From Luteibacter flocculans (GTDB taxonomy: Bacteria; Pseudomonadota; Gammaproteobacteria; Xanthomonadales; Rhodanobacteraceae), in NCBI RefSeq assembly GCF_023612255.1, contig NZ_CP063231.1:3516001-3580000 (forward strand): DNA of 64,000 nucleotides. Reading direction: 5' to 3'. Positions 8,423 to 18,116 of this stretch are shown piece by piece. A program made the position numbers and the translations under genes. Under the pieces are notes generated by a model. That model saw only the letters and a program-made list of their open reading frames with translations. It ran no database searches and was not told the origin of the DNA. Every line of letters starts with the position of its first letter. Positions within the stretch are counted from its first letter, which is position 1.

Positions 8423-11158
8423 TCAGGCGCGCTTCGGCGGCACCAGCGAGAGGCGCTTGCCGCCCGTCGTCTTCGGCGCCAGCAGGCGCGCGACCTCGTC
8501 CGGCGGCAGCGGGCGCGAGTAGAGGAATCCCTGACCCTCCTGGCAACCGGCGCGAAGCAGGAACTCGTGCTGCGCCTCGGTCTCGATGCCTTCGGCGATC
8601 GTGTGCAGGCCCAGGCTACGGGCGATCGCGACCATCGCTTCGGTGATCGCCACATCGTTGGGGTTGCCCGGCAGGCCGGTCACGAACGAGCGGTCGATTT
8701 TCAGATACTCCACGGCCGGCAGTTTCAGGTACGCGAGCGAGGAATATCCCGTACCGAAATCGTCGATTGCCACGGCCACACCGAGCTTGTGCAGCGACTG
8801 CATGGCGCGCTGGGTATCCTCGCCCAGGCGCAGGATGGCGCTCTCGGTCAGCTCGACCAGAAGGCGCTTTGGCGGGATGCCGGTCGACTCCAGCGCCTGG
8901 CTGATGCCCTGCAGGAAATCCGGGTGACCGAAGGAGCCGGCGGACACATTCACCGCAAGCCGCAACGGAGGCAAGCGCGCCTCATCCCATTGCATAAGCT
9001 GCCGACATGCGGTCGCCAGCACCCACTGGTCGATCTGCCGGATAAGACCGAGGCTCTCGGCGATCGGGATGAACTCGTCGGGGCCCACGTTGCCGCGCTC
9101 CGGATGGCGCCAGCGAATCAGTGCTTCCACCGCCACGATGCGCCCGCTCTTCATCTCGATGCTCGGCTGGTAGGCGAGCTGGAATTCATTGCGGAGCAGC
9201 GCCTGGCGCAATTCGGAAGCGAGTTTGAGACGTCGCCGCGCGTCGGCGTGCATCTTGGGCGTATAGAAACGCAGCGCGTTGCGCTCTTCGGTCTTGGCCA
9301 CGTACATCGCGGCGTCGGCGTTGGCGATGAGCGTCACCGCATCGTTGCCATCGAGCGGATACCCCGCAATGCCGATGCTCGCGGTGACGTACAGCTCGTA
9401 ATCGCCCAGGTCGATCGGGCGCGCGAGGGCCGCGAGCATCGCCTCGGCGACCACCAACGCCTCCTCGCGCGAACGCAGGTCCGACAGCAGCACGGTGAAT
9501 TCGTCGCCGCCAATGCGTCCCGCCACATCGTGCGGCGCAATCTGCGCACGGATGCGCTCGGCCACGCGCATCAACAGGGCGTCGCCGATTGCGTGGCTGT
9601 AGCTGTCGTTGACGACCTTGAACGCATCGAGATCGACGAAGAGCACAGCCACCGCGCCGCGTTCGTGGGCGGCGTGGGTAATGGCCTCGGCACAGCGCCG
9701 TTCGAACTCCGAACGCGTGACGAGGCCGGTCAAGGGATCATGTGTCGCGAGATGCTGCAGGCGCTGCCGATCGGCCTTGCGCACGGTGATGTCCGACACC
9801 ACGGCCACGTAGTGCTGGGGGCGGCCTTCGCGATCGCGGATGGTGCTGATGCTCATCAGTTCCGGATACACGGTGCCGTCGGCACGTCGGCTTTCGACCT
9901 CGCCGACCCAGTTGTCTCCGGCCGCGATGTTGTCCCACAGACTCTGCGGCAATGGCCTTCCATCGGGCAGCGTGCGCGTCGCGTCGAAGCGCGTGCGCCG
10001 CATGACCTGCGCCGGGAAGCCGGTAAGTTTCGTGTGGGCGTCGTTGACCGTCGTCACGCGGCGATCCGCGTCCGCGATGATCACGCCCTCGGCGATGCTC
10101 GCCAGGGCCTCCGCGGCGATCTTGCGCTCCTGCTCCATCGCCACCCGATCGGAAATGTCGCGCACGATCGCCTGCGAGACCTGCCGCTTACCCCACTCCA
10201 CCAGACTGCTCTGCGTCTCCACCGGCCGCGTGCCACCACCTGCGGTGCGCAGCAACCCCTCGCCTGTCTCGGGCGAGCCCTCCGCGAACAGGCTGGAAAG
10301 CTGCAGTCCAATGAGATCGGAACGGGGGCAACCGACCCAGATGGCGGCGCGGTCGTTCGCATCGAGGATGCGACCGCTTTCCTGGTCGACCATGAAGATG
10401 GCGTCCGCCGCGCTGTCGAACAGCAGGCTGTAGCGTTCTTCCGTGCCGCGAATGCCGGCAAGGATGCGCTGGGCCATGCGCAGCCAGAGCAGGGACGCCA
10501 GCGCCGCCACGCCCAGCACCGTGAAGAACAGCACCCGACCCAGCCATGAAGCGCCGTTGGCGATGTTCAGCGAGAACGCTTTGGCCCGCGGTTCGATGTA
10601 ATTATTGAGTGTCGCGATCCGCGCTCGCTCGTCGGAGACCTCCGGGGGACGAGACGCGTCGGGCCGGTAATCCTGCTCGAGGCGATCGGCGATCACCTCC
10701 AGCTCACGGAGGCTGGCATCCACCGAACGCCACTCCGCCACGGCCTCGCGCACGTACGGCATGCCGGTGAAGTATTGAAAGATGAAGACCATCCCGGGGA
10801 TCGCCTCGGGAATCACGCCGCCGCGCGCGAAGGCGGCTTCAACCTCGGCGTGGACGAACGTGCCGCTTGCGATCGCGTCACGCGCCGAGCGGTCCGCGAC
10901 GAGCACGGCATAGTTGCGGCGAAAGCTCGCCAGATCGGACGGACGGCCATGCGTGGCGTATTCGTCCAGGTCGATCACCGCCTGCTTCTGAGCCTTGGAC
11001 CAGAGACTCTCGCCGTTCAGGAAGCCGGCGAGAGTCACCTGGGTCTGCACCGCAACCCACGTCAGGGCGAGGATCAGGCCCACGACCGCCACCAACGCGT
11101 AGCCCAGGGGCCGGAGCCGCCTGGACAGGAGCTGTTGCTGACTGGCTTCGAGGCGCAT
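8423..11158 (-). CDS. Membrane PAS-GGDEF-EAL protein (c-di-GMP turnover)
   Basis: Predicted inner-membrane enzyme that makes and/or degrades cyclic di-GMP. Order along 911 aa: transmembrane helix (about 15-37), periplasmic sensor, second helix (about 200-222), two PAS domains (about 235-350 and 355-470), a GGDEF domain with intact GGDEF at 550-554 and an EAL domain with intact EAL at 678-680 plus the DDFGTGYSS loop. Both active sites look functional, so the net activity cannot be predicted. The start at 11158 has AAGGGGG upstream; a longer frame to 11206 lacks one. Confidence 0.92.
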   Translation of the reverse strand: MRLEASQQQLLSRRLRPLGYALVAVVGLILALTWVAVQTQVTLAGFLNGESLWSKAQKQAVIDLDEYATHGRPSDLASFRRNYAVLVADRSARDAIASGTFVHAEVEAAFARGGVIPEAIPGMVFIFQYFTGMPYVREAVAEWRSVDASLRELEVIADRLEQDYRPDASRPPEVSDERARIATLNNYIEPRAKAFSLNIANGASWLGRVLFFTVLGVAALASLLWLRMAQRILAGIRGTEERYSLLFDSAADAIFMVDQESGRILDANDRAAIWVGCPRSDLIGLQLSSLFAEGSPETGEGLLRTAGGGTRPVETQSSLVEWGKRQVSQAIVRDISDRVAMEQERKIAAEALASIAEGVIIADADRRVTTVNDAHTKLTGFPAQVMRRTRFDATRTLPDGRPLPQSLWDNIAAGDNWVGEVESRRADGTVYPELMSISTIRDREGRPQHYVAVVSDITVRKADRQRLQHLATHDPLTGLVTRSEFERRCAEAITHAAHERGAVAVLFVDLDAFKVVNDSYSHAIGDALLMRVAERIRAQIAPHDVAGRIGGDEFTVLLSDLRSREEALVVAEAMLAALARPIDLGDYELYVTASIGIAGYPLDGNDAVTLIANADAAMYVAKTEERNALRFYTPKMHADARRRLKLASELRQALLRNEFQLAYQPSIEMKSGRIVAVEALIRWRHPERGNVGPDEFIPIAESLGLIRQIDQWVLATACRQLMQWDEARLPPLRLAVNVSAGSFGHPDFLQGISQALESTGIPPKRLLVELTESAILRLGEDTQRAMQSLHKLGVAVAIDDFGTGYSSLAYLKLPAVEYLKIDRSFVTGLPGNPNDVAITEAMVAIARSLGLHTIAEGIETEAQHEFLLRAGCQEGQGFLYSRPLPPDEVARLLAPKTTGGKRLSLVPPKRA

Positions 11159-11216
11159 CGAACCCCCTTTGATCAACCGGACGCGATAGTGCGCTACATG
11201 CCACACAACTTGCGAG

Positions 11217-11993
11217 TTACGCAGCTACCTCGTTCCGCGTGCAAACCGTTCCCATCGCATCCATGCAGCGATCCAGCGTGATGCTCATGGCGACGTAGCT
11301 GCGCCGGACGCACTCCCTGATGTGTTCTACCTGATCCGCAGGCGGATTCCTCCCCATCAGCGTGCACACGATTTCCAGCGCCTCCCAGGGGTGGGTGTCG
11401 TCGTACGCCGCGTGCAGCTGCAGCCAGCGAAGCCCGGCTTTTCGGCCGGAAACCGGCAGGCTTTCGGCATAGGTCGTGCTTTCGTACACGATCTGCGACC
11501 AATCCCCGGTCGCGCCTTCCACGGCGTAGTTGGTCGCCGCGATACCCGCGGCCAGCGAGTCGTTGCGGCTCACTTCTTCGCACCAGTCCGCCAGGGCCTG
11601 GGTGCCCTTGGGCGGCTCCGCGCTCAGTACCTCATCCCGACGCACTCCGGCGCTCTCGGCCCAGTTGAGCCAGTACTCCGCGTGGTTCTGCTCGACCCGG
11701 ATGTTGCGGACCAGCCAACGCCGGGCGAGATCGTCGCCAGGGCTGCGACCGTAACGGGTCTTCAACAGGCTGTGCGACATGTAGCCCGGGAAGCGCTCGA
11801 TGACGGGCCACACCCCGACCATGAAGTTGCGTGTGGTCTGCGGGTCCAGCGTGGCGCTGCACATGGCGGCCCACATCTCGTGGCGGACGATGCCTTTCCG
11901 TGCGTCGTCGCATGAGGCCACCATGTCCTGCGTCCATTGCGGGTAGCTGGTGATCTCGGTCTGCGGGCCAGTCAGTTCGAAACGTGCGTTCAT
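11217..11993 (-). CDS. TenA/PqqC-like helical protein
   Basis: 258-aa all-helical protein of the heme-oxygenase-like TenA/PqqC superfamily (iron-containing redox enzyme group). Candidate metal or substrate residues occur in EQNHAEYW and NYAVEGATGDWS. The role is unknown; no thiamine or PQQ synthesis gene is adjacent. The start has GGGAGA upstream, and the ribosome site lies in an AGATCT-TTAGGG-AGATCT inverted repeat (11996-12013) that could form a small hairpin. Confidence 0.75.
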   Translation of the reverse strand: MNARFELTGPQTEITSYPQWTQDMVASCDDARKGIVRHEMWAAMCSATLDPQTTRNFMVGVWPVIERFPGYMSHSLLKTRYGRSPGDDLARRWLVRNIRVEQNHAEYWLNWAESAGVRRDEVLSAEPPKGTQALADWCEEVSRNDSLAAGIAATNYAVEGATGDWSQIVYESTTYAESLPVSGRKAGLRWLQLHAAYDDTHPWEALEIVCTLMGRNPPADQVEHIRECVRRSYVAMSITLDRCMDAMGTVCTRNEVAA

Positions 11994-12228
11994 ATAGATC
12001 TCCCTAAAGATCTTCTGCCAAGAGGATCGGGGCGAGCCCGGGCGACCCGCGGCGTGCCCCGGATACCGGCGCCGTTGCGGCACCGGACGACCATTAGGGC
12101 ACATCCCTTCTGCGCTCCCGCGGCGACCGATCTGCCCGGCGGGCCCGCCCGTCTAGCCCGGAGGTCATGCACCACAACGACCGCGAGCGGGGCTATCGTG
12201 GGCACCCCCAGACCACAAGGGTTTCTCC

Positions 12229-14283
12229 ATGGCCGCCATTCACCGGCTTCTCGCCGCCTCCATCGCCTGCGGTCTCGCCTCCGCGGGCGCCCTCGCCGCC
12301 GACGGTCCGGTCGGTGTCGATCTCAAAGGCATCGACCACGCCGTGCAGCCCGGCGACGATTTCGACAACTACGCCAACGGCGGTTGGAGAAAGACCGCGG
12401 AAATCCCCGCGGACCGCGCCAGCACTGGCGTCTTTCTCGAGGTGTTTCAGAAAGCCGAAAAGCGCAACGCCGAGCTGATCAAGGCGGCGGGCGACAGCCA
12501 GGCCGCGGCCGGTAGCAACCAGCGTCTGATCGCCGATTACTACAAGGCGTACATGGATGAAGCCGCGATCGAGAAAGCCGGGCTAAAGCCGCTCGAGCCG
12601 GCCCTCGCGAGCATCGACGCCATCACCGACAAGCAGGCCCTCTCCACCGCGCTCGGTGCCCAGCTCCGCGCGGACGTGGACCCGATCAACGCCACCAACC
12701 TCGACACCGAGCACCTGCTGGGCCTGTTCGTCGCCCAGGGTCTCGAAGATCCGAGCAAGAACGTGCCCTACCTCCTGCAGGGCGGGCTCGGCATGCCCAA
12801 CCGCGACTATTACCTGAAGACCGACAAGGACATGGTCGAGACGCGGGCCAAGTACGCGGCCTACGTGCAGGCGATCCTCACGCAGGCCGGCACGCCCGAT
12901 GCGGCCGCGAAGGCCAAGGCCATCGTGGCGCTGGAAACCAAGCTGGCGCAGGCGCAGGCGTCCATCGTCGAAAGCGAGGATATCCACAAGGCGAACAATC
13001 CCTGGCCGCGCACGAGCTTCGCGAGCAAGGCGCCCGGTATCGACTGGAACGCTTACTTCAAGGCCGCCGGCCTCGACGACCAGCCCACCTTCATTGTGTG
13101 GCAGCCGGCCACGGTGACCAAGTTCGCCGCCCTCGTCGCCAGCGAGCCGCTGGACACCTGGAAGGCGTGGCTGCGCTTCCACACCATCAACGAGAACGCC
13201 TCGGGCTTGCTGCCCAAGGCCTACGACGACCTCGCCTTCGGCTTCTACGGCAAGGTGCTCACCGGCACGCCGAAGCAGCGCGACCGCTGGAAGCGCGGCA
13301 TCAGCCGGGTCAACGTCGACCTCGGCGACGCCGTCGGCCAGATCTACGTCAAGACGTATTTCCCTGCCTCGTCCCGCGCCGAAGTGCAGGACATGGTGAA
13401 GAACATCCTGAAAGCCTTCGACCAGCGCGTCGACACGCTCGACTGGATGTCGGCCGCCACCAAGCAGAAGGCCAAGGCAAAGATCGCCACCATCAAGGTC
13501 GGCGTGGGATACCCCGATACCTGGCGCGACTACTCGGCGCTGACGATCCGTCCCGACGATGCGCTGGGCAATCACCAGCGTGCGGAACTTGCCGAATATC
13601 GGCATCAGGTCGCCAAGCTCGGCAAGCCGGTGGACCGCGACGAATGGTGGATGACGCCGCAGACGGTCAACGCAGTGAACCTGCCCCTGCAGAACGCGTT
13701 GAACTTCCCCGCGGCCATTCTCGAAGCGCCGTTCTTCGATCCGAAGGCGGACGCCGCGTCGAACTATGGTTCGATCGGCGCCGTGATCGGTCACGAGATC
13801 AGCCACAGCTTCGACAACACCGGCGCGGAATTCGACGCGCAGGGCCGCCTCGCCAACTGGTGGACCCCGGCCGACGAAAAGCACTTCAAGGAAGCCGGCC
13901 AGCGTCTCGTCGAACAGTTCAACCAGTACGAGGCGCTGCCGGGCCTGCACGTCAATGGACAGCAGACCCTCGGCGAGAACATCGCCGACGTCTCGGGCCT
14001 CGCCATCGCGTATGCCGCGTACAAGGAAAGCCTCGGTGGCAAGCCGGCGCCGGTGATCGACGGTCTCACCGGCGACCAGCGCTTCTTCCTGGCCTTCGCA
14101 CAGTCGTGGCGTGAAAAGACCCGCGATGCGGCGATGCGCCAGCAGGTGATCGGTGACGGACACGCGCCCGGGCGCTTCCGCGCGCAGACCGTGCGCAATC
14201 TCGATCCGTGGTACGACGCCTTCCAGCCCAAGCCGGGCCAGAAGCTCTATCTGGATCCGAAGCAGCGCGTGCGCATCTGGTAA
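12229..14283 (+). CDS. pepO: M13 family (neprilysin-like) zinc metallopeptidase
   Basis: Secreted or periplasmic oligopeptidase of 684 aa. An N-terminal signal peptide ends near ALAADG. Peptidase_M13 N-domain (about 40-425) and catalytic domain follow: HEISH (His522, Glu523, His526) and the third zinc ligand Glu583 in GENIADVSG, plus the C-terminal tryptophan typical of the family. AAGGG lies 7 nt before the ATG. It is a single-gene unit ended by the hairpin at 14316. Confidence 0.93.
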   Translation: MAAIHRLLAASIACGLASAGALAADGPVGVDLKGIDHAVQPGDDFDNYANGGWRKTAEIPADRASTGVFLEVFQKAEKRNAELIKAAGDSQAAAGSNQRLIADYYKAYMDEAAIEKAGLKPLEPALASIDAITDKQALSTALGAQLRADVDPINATNLDTEHLLGLFVAQGLEDPSKNVPYLLQGGLGMPNRDYYLKTDKDMVETRAKYAAYVQAILTQAGTPDAAAKAKAIVALETKLAQAQASIVESEDIHKANNPWPRTSFASKAPGIDWNAYFKAAGLDDQPTFIVWQPATVTKFAALVASEPLDTWKAWLRFHTINENASGLLPKAYDDLAFGFYGKVLTGTPKQRDRWKRGISRVNVDLGDAVGQIYVKTYFPASSRAEVQDMVKNILKAFDQRVDTLDWMSAATKQKAKAKIATIKVGVGYPDTWRDYSALTIRPDDALGNHQRAELAEYRHQVAKLGKPVDRDEWWMTPQTVNAVNLPLQNALNFPAAILEAPFFDPKADAASNYGSIGAVIGHEISHSFDNTGAEFDAQGRLANWWTPADEKHFKEAGQRLVEQFNQYEALPGLHVNGQQTLGENIADVSGLAIAYAAYKESLGGKPAPVIDGLTGDQRFFLAFAQSWREKTRDAAMRQQVIGDGHAPGRFRAQTVRNLDPWYDAFQPKPGQKLYLDPKQRVRIW

Positions 14284-14315
14284 CGGTCGGGCTTTTGCCG
14301 ACACAGTGAACGACG

Positions 14316-14350
14316 AACGGCGCGGGTCTACCGCGCCGTTCTTCTCTTCG
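14316..14350 (+). terminator. Terminator after the M13 peptidase gene
   Basis: Perfect 10-bp stem AACGGCGCGG / CCGCGCCGTT with a 5-nt loop, followed by the T-rich CTTCTCTTC. It lies between the convergent peptidase and permease genes. Confidence 0.8.
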
Positions 14351-14373
14351 GACCTTTCGACGCGCCGCGAGCG

Positions 14374-15120
14374 TCAGCGTTGCGTCGGCAGCCGTCGCTG
14401 CACAGCGCCCAGCACTGTATCCACCGTCAATGCCAACGCACCCACCAACAGCGCACCTTGCAGCACATAGGCCGGATTGTTTCCTACCAGTCCCTCGACG
14501 ATCGGCGCACCCAGCGTCGTCGCACCCACAGCCGAACCGATCGTCGCCGTACCCACGCCGACAATCGCCGAGAGCCGCACACCGGCCATGATCGGCCCCG
14601 CCGCCAACGGCAATTCCACTTCCACCAATCGGCGCCAGCGTCCGTAACCCATGCCGTCAGCGGCATGCAGCGCGGCGGGCGGAACGTTCTCGAGTCCCGC
14701 CCCGGTCTGCCCCAGCACCGGTAACACCCCATAGAGCACCAGCGCCAGCAGCGTCGGCGCGGCACCGAAGCCCAGCAGAGGTACCGCTATCGCCAGCACG
14801 GCGACGGGCGGCACGGTCTGCCCGATCACCGCCACGGCACGCACCGTCGGCAACAGCGAACGCCCCGCCGGACGCGTAGCAAGCACGCCGAGACCGAGAC
14901 CGATCGCCACACTGAGCGCCGTCGCCAGCACGACAAGGAGCAGGTGCGCGCCCGTCAGTGCAAAGAACGAGGTGCGCGCATAGAGCGGATGCGACAGCGT
15001 CGGCCACGCCGCGTGGAACCACGTCGCGCTATGCGGCAGCACGGCCAGAAGCAGCGCGAGCACCAACGGCGGCAATGCTATACGCAGCCGCGATGCGCCT
15101 TCGGCCTGCAGACGATGCAC
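14374..15120 (-). CDS. Quaternary-amine/osmoprotectant ABC importer, permease 2
   Basis: Inner-membrane permease, 248 aa, of the OpuCB/OpuCD-YehW type with about six transmembrane helices and an EAA-like loop (ADGMGYGRWRRLVEVELP). It pairs with the longer permease at 16048-17214. The GTG at 15120 lies 1 nt after the stop of the ATPase gene, so translation is probably re-initiated; the in-frame extension to 15252 overlaps the ATPase and lacks family similarity. Substrate is inferred as glycine betaine-like compounds. Confidence 0.87.
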   Translation of the reverse strand: MHRLQAEGASRLRIALPPLVLALLLAVLPHSATWFHAAWPTLSHPLYARTSFFALTGAHLLLVVLATALSVAIGLGLGVLATRPAGRSLLPTVRAVAVIGQTVPPVAVLAIAVPLLGFGAAPTLLALVLYGVLPVLGQTGAGLENVPPAALHAADGMGYGRWRRLVEVELPLAAGPIMAGVRLSAIVGVGTATIGSAVGATTLGAPIVEGLVGNNPAYVLQGALLVGALALTVDTVLGAVQRRLPTQR

Positions 15121-15121
15121 G

Positions 15122-16051
15122 TCAGGCGCCTCGCGCCACGAGATCGCCGAGCACGATCGCGCCCACCGCACGCCCCTGTTCATGCACCGGAAGACGCTCG
15201 CGGCCCTGCGCCAGCATGGCGCCCAGGGCATCCTGCAACGTGGCGTCGGCATCTAGGGGCTCGCCGTCCGCGTGTTCGCCTGCGCGCATGCTGTCGCGTA
15301 CGCGTCGCACCGCGAGTTCGCGCAGGCGTGCGCGCGTGCCGCCGACGAAATCGCTGACGCGTTCGTCCATCGGATGGCGCAACAGATCCAGCGGCGTACC
15401 TACCTGCGCGAGCCGTCCGCCGAGCATGAGGCCCACGCGATCGGCGAGCCCGAAGGCTTCGTCCATGTCGTGGGTGACGAACAGAATCGTGGTGCCGGTA
15501 TCGCGCTGGATCGCCTTGAGGCTCGCCTGCAACGACTCGCGCGTGAGCGGATCGAGCGCGCCGAACGGTTCGTCCATCAGCACGATGCGCGGTCGTGCAG
15601 CCAGCGCTCGTGCCACGCCGACGCGCTGCTGCTGTCCGCCGGACAGGGTGCTCGGATAGCGCGCGCCGATCCCGGGATCGTCCAGGCGAAGCAGGTCGAT
15701 GAGTTCATCCACACGCTCGCGGATACGCTCCTCGGGCCAACGCAACAGACGCGGCACCGTGGCGATGTTCTCGGCCACCGTGCGATGGGGAAACAGACCG
15801 ACCGACTGGATCGCGTAACCGATGCCGCGGCGCAAGGTCTCGACGTCGAGCGAGAGCACGTCCTCGCCGCCAACGCGCACGCTGCCAGCGTCCACCGGCA
15901 CCAGGCGATTCACCATGCGCAGCAGCGTGGACTTGCCGGACCCGGACGGCCCCACCAGCACGAAAAATTCGCCATCGTCGATGCGCAACGAGAGATCGTC
16001 GATCACCACGCGATCGCCAAACCGTTTGCAGACGTGCTCGAACTCGATCAT
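15122..16051 (-). CDS. Quaternary-amine/osmoprotectant ABC importer, ATPase
   Basis: ATP-binding subunit of 309 aa. Walker A GPSGSGKST (34-42), signature LSGGQQQRVGVARAL, Walker B IVLMDEPFGALD and the switch His in VTHDMDE are intact. A C-terminal part (about 240-309) resembles the CBS-type regulatory tail of ProV/OpuCA, which senses ionic strength in characterised members. Its ATG overlaps the upstream permease stop (ATGA). Confidence 0.92.
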   Translation of the reverse strand: MIEFEHVCKRFGDRVVIDDLSLRIDDGEFFVLVGPSGSGKSTLLRMVNRLVPVDAGSVRVGGEDVLSLDVETLRRGIGYAIQSVGLFPHRTVAENIATVPRLLRWPEERIRERVDELIDLLRLDDPGIGARYPSTLSGGQQQRVGVARALAARPRIVLMDEPFGALDPLTRESLQASLKAIQRDTGTTILFVTHDMDEAFGLADRVGLMLGGRLAQVGTPLDLLRHPMDERVSDFVGGTRARLRELAVRRVRDSMRAGEHADGEPLDADATLQDALGAMLAQGRERLPVHEQGRAVGAIVLGDLVARGA

Positions 16052-17214
16052 GGGGCGCGTTCCGTGAGGGCTAGCGCGCCCTGGAAGAGAAAGTCGATTG
16101 CCAGGGCCAGCGCAATGATCGCGAGCGTGCCCAGCAACACCATATCGATCGCGCCCTGGCCGATCCCGAGAAAGACGAAGCGGCCGAGGCCGCCCGCACC
16201 GATCAGCGCCGCCACCGCGGCCAACCCGACCGTCTGCACGGCCACGATGCGCAGCCCGGCAAGCAACACCGGCCAGCCCAACGGAAGCTGCACGCGCCAG
16301 AGCAACTGGGCACGGCTCATGCCGAGACCCCGCGCCGCTTCGCGCGCGTCGGAGGGCACCGCATCAAGCCCAGCCACGGTGTAGCGCACCACGGGCAACA
16401 GCGCATACAGCACCAGCGCAAAGACAGCCGGGGCCGCGCCGGTACCGCCGAAGCCCAGCGAACCGAGCGCAGGCCACTGGTGCGCCAGCCACGCAAAGGG
16501 CCCGATCAACAACGCGAACAAGGCCAGCGAAGGTACGGTCTGCAGGAACGCCAGCACGCCGACCAGCAAGCCATCGCTGCGCCGCCGACGCCACACCCAC
16601 CAGCCGAGAGGGGCACCGACCAGCAGGGCCAGCACCAGCGTGACCGCGGCAAGACGCAGATGCTCAACGGTTGCAAGCGCGAACGGTACGCGCTGCGCAC
16701 GCCATTCGCGCACAAGGCCGAGCGCGTCGAACACGCCGACCCAGGCGCAGCCTCCGAGCACGGCCAGCACCGCAACCCACAGCGCCGTTCTCGTCGGCAC
16801 GCGCATGCCACGCAGGCGATCCAGCAGAAGCAGCGCGGCGGCCAGCCACATCAGCCAGAAGCCGGCCCCGAGTTGCGCGCGCACGCTGAACGCACTGGCT
16901 TCGGACAACGCGATGCCCGCGTCCACGCCAGCCAACAGCGGCAGGCTGCACACGACCAACCACGCCAGCGTCGTGACGACAGGGCGCGCGATCCGCGCGG
17001 GCAAGGCGGTGCATACAGCGATGGCGAGCCATGCCAGAGCCAGCGGCCACGCCTGTGGACGGATCGCCTCGCCTGTCAGCAAGCGGTTCGGTGCGATGCG
17101 CAGAAAGGCCGGAAACAACGCGGCGAGCATGCCGACGACCGAGAGCACCCACACAGGCAACGACTCGCTCCATCGTCCCGGTTCAGCCAGGTGCGGGCGG
17201 GTAAGCGAACTCAC
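16048..17214 (-). CDS. Quaternary-amine/osmoprotectant ABC importer, permease 1
   Basis: Permease of 388 aa, larger than its partner. The N-terminal about 180 residues hold extra hydrophobic helices like the YehY-type subunits, followed by the typical transporter core with EAA-like loop (ARGLGMSRAQLLWRVQLPLG). Both ends overlap neighbours by 4 nt (ATGA), so the importer is one translationally coupled unit. Confidence 0.9.
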   Translation of the reverse strand: MSSLTRPHLAEPGRWSESLPVWVLSVVGMLAALFPAFLRIAPNRLLTGEAIRPQAWPLALAWLAIAVCTALPARIARPVVTTLAWLVVCSLPLLAGVDAGIALSEASAFSVRAQLGAGFWLMWLAAALLLLDRLRGMRVPTRTALWVAVLAVLGGCAWVGVFDALGLVREWRAQRVPFALATVEHLRLAAVTLVLALLVGAPLGWWVWRRRRSDGLLVGVLAFLQTVPSLALFALLIGPFAWLAHQWPALGSLGFGGTGAAPAVFALVLYALLPVVRYTVAGLDAVPSDAREAARGLGMSRAQLLWRVQLPLGWPVLLAGLRIVAVQTVGLAAVAALIGAGGLGRFVFLGIGQGAIDMVLLGTLAIIALALAIDFLFQGALALTERAP

Positions 17215-18113
17215 TTGATGAGCCCCTGCGAGCGCAGGTAATCGGACGCAACGGCCGCCGCGTCCTCGCCATCGATCTGCGTACGCGCGTTCAGCGCACG
17301 CAGCACCTCCACCGTCAGCGGACGGAAGGCCGCCTCCAGTGGGGCGCGCATGGCGGGATAGCGCTCGAGCACATCCTCGCGAATCACGGGCGCGGGCTGG
17401 TAGACCATTTCCACGTGCTTCGGATCGTCGAGCACGACCAGCCCCGTGACGGCAATTGCGCCGTCGGTGGAATAGACCATGCTCGCATTGACGCCGGACG
17501 TGCCCTCGGCCGCAGCCTTGATCGTGGCCGATGTGTCGCCGCCTGCGAGCACCAGTAACTGATCGCCGCGCAAGGTGAAACCATAGGCCGATTGAAACGC
17601 CGGCAACGCGGCGTCGCTCTCGACGAACTCCGCCGAACCGGCCAGAAGCACGTCGCCGCCACCCTGCACCCAGCGCGCGAAATCCGCGAGCGTGCGCAAC
17701 CCTTCGCGCTTCGCGACATCGCTACGGATGCCGATGGCCCAGTGGTTGTCCGCCGGTGCGGGCGCGAGCCAGACCAGTCGATTTGCCGCGAGATCCAGCG
17801 AGGCCGCCAGGGCATACGCCTTCGCGGCCTCACGGAACGCGGGATCGCTCTCACGATGGAAGAAGAACGCGGCATTGCCGGTGTACTCCGGATAGACATC
17901 CAGGTCGCCGTTGAGCAGTGCACGGCGAACGATGGACGTCGGCCCCAGTTGCGTGCGATCGACCACCGGAACGCCCGCCTGACGCAACACCTGCACGACC
18001 ACCTGGCCGAGCAATGCGCCTTCGTTGTCGGCCTTGGAGCCGACCCGCACCGCGACCTGCGCATGGGCGACGCAAGCCATGAGAGCGAGGACGAAGCCGA
18101 GCAGGCGGCGCAA
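17211..18113 (-). CDS. Quaternary-amine/osmoprotectant ABC importer, binding protein
   Basis: Periplasmic substrate-binding protein of 300 aa, OpuCC/OsmF family: signal peptide ending near VAHAQ, then VRVGSKADNEGALLGQ and DVYPEYTGNA, which carry the ligand-cage region of the family. It starts with TTG at 18113, only 3 nt after the GH31 stop and with no clear ribosome site, so translation probably depends on coupling to the GH31 gene. Known family ligands are betaine, choline-O-sulfate and similar compounds; the ligand here is not determined by sequence. Confidence 0.88.
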   Translation of the reverse strand: MRRLLGFVLALMACVAHAQVAVRVGSKADNEGALLGQVVVQVLRQAGVPVVDRTQLGPTSIVRRALLNGDLDVYPEYTGNAAFFFHRESDPAFREAAKAYALAASLDLAANRLVWLAPAPADNHWAIGIRSDVAKREGLRTLADFARWVQGGGDVLLAGSAEFVESDAALPAFQSAYGFTLRGDQLLVLAGGDTSATIKAAAEGTSGVNASMVYSTDGAIAVTGLVVLDDPKHVEMVYQPAPVIREDVLERYPAMRAPLEAAFRPLTVEVLRALNARTQIDGEDAAAVASDYLRSQGLIK

Positions 18114-18116
18114 GCG

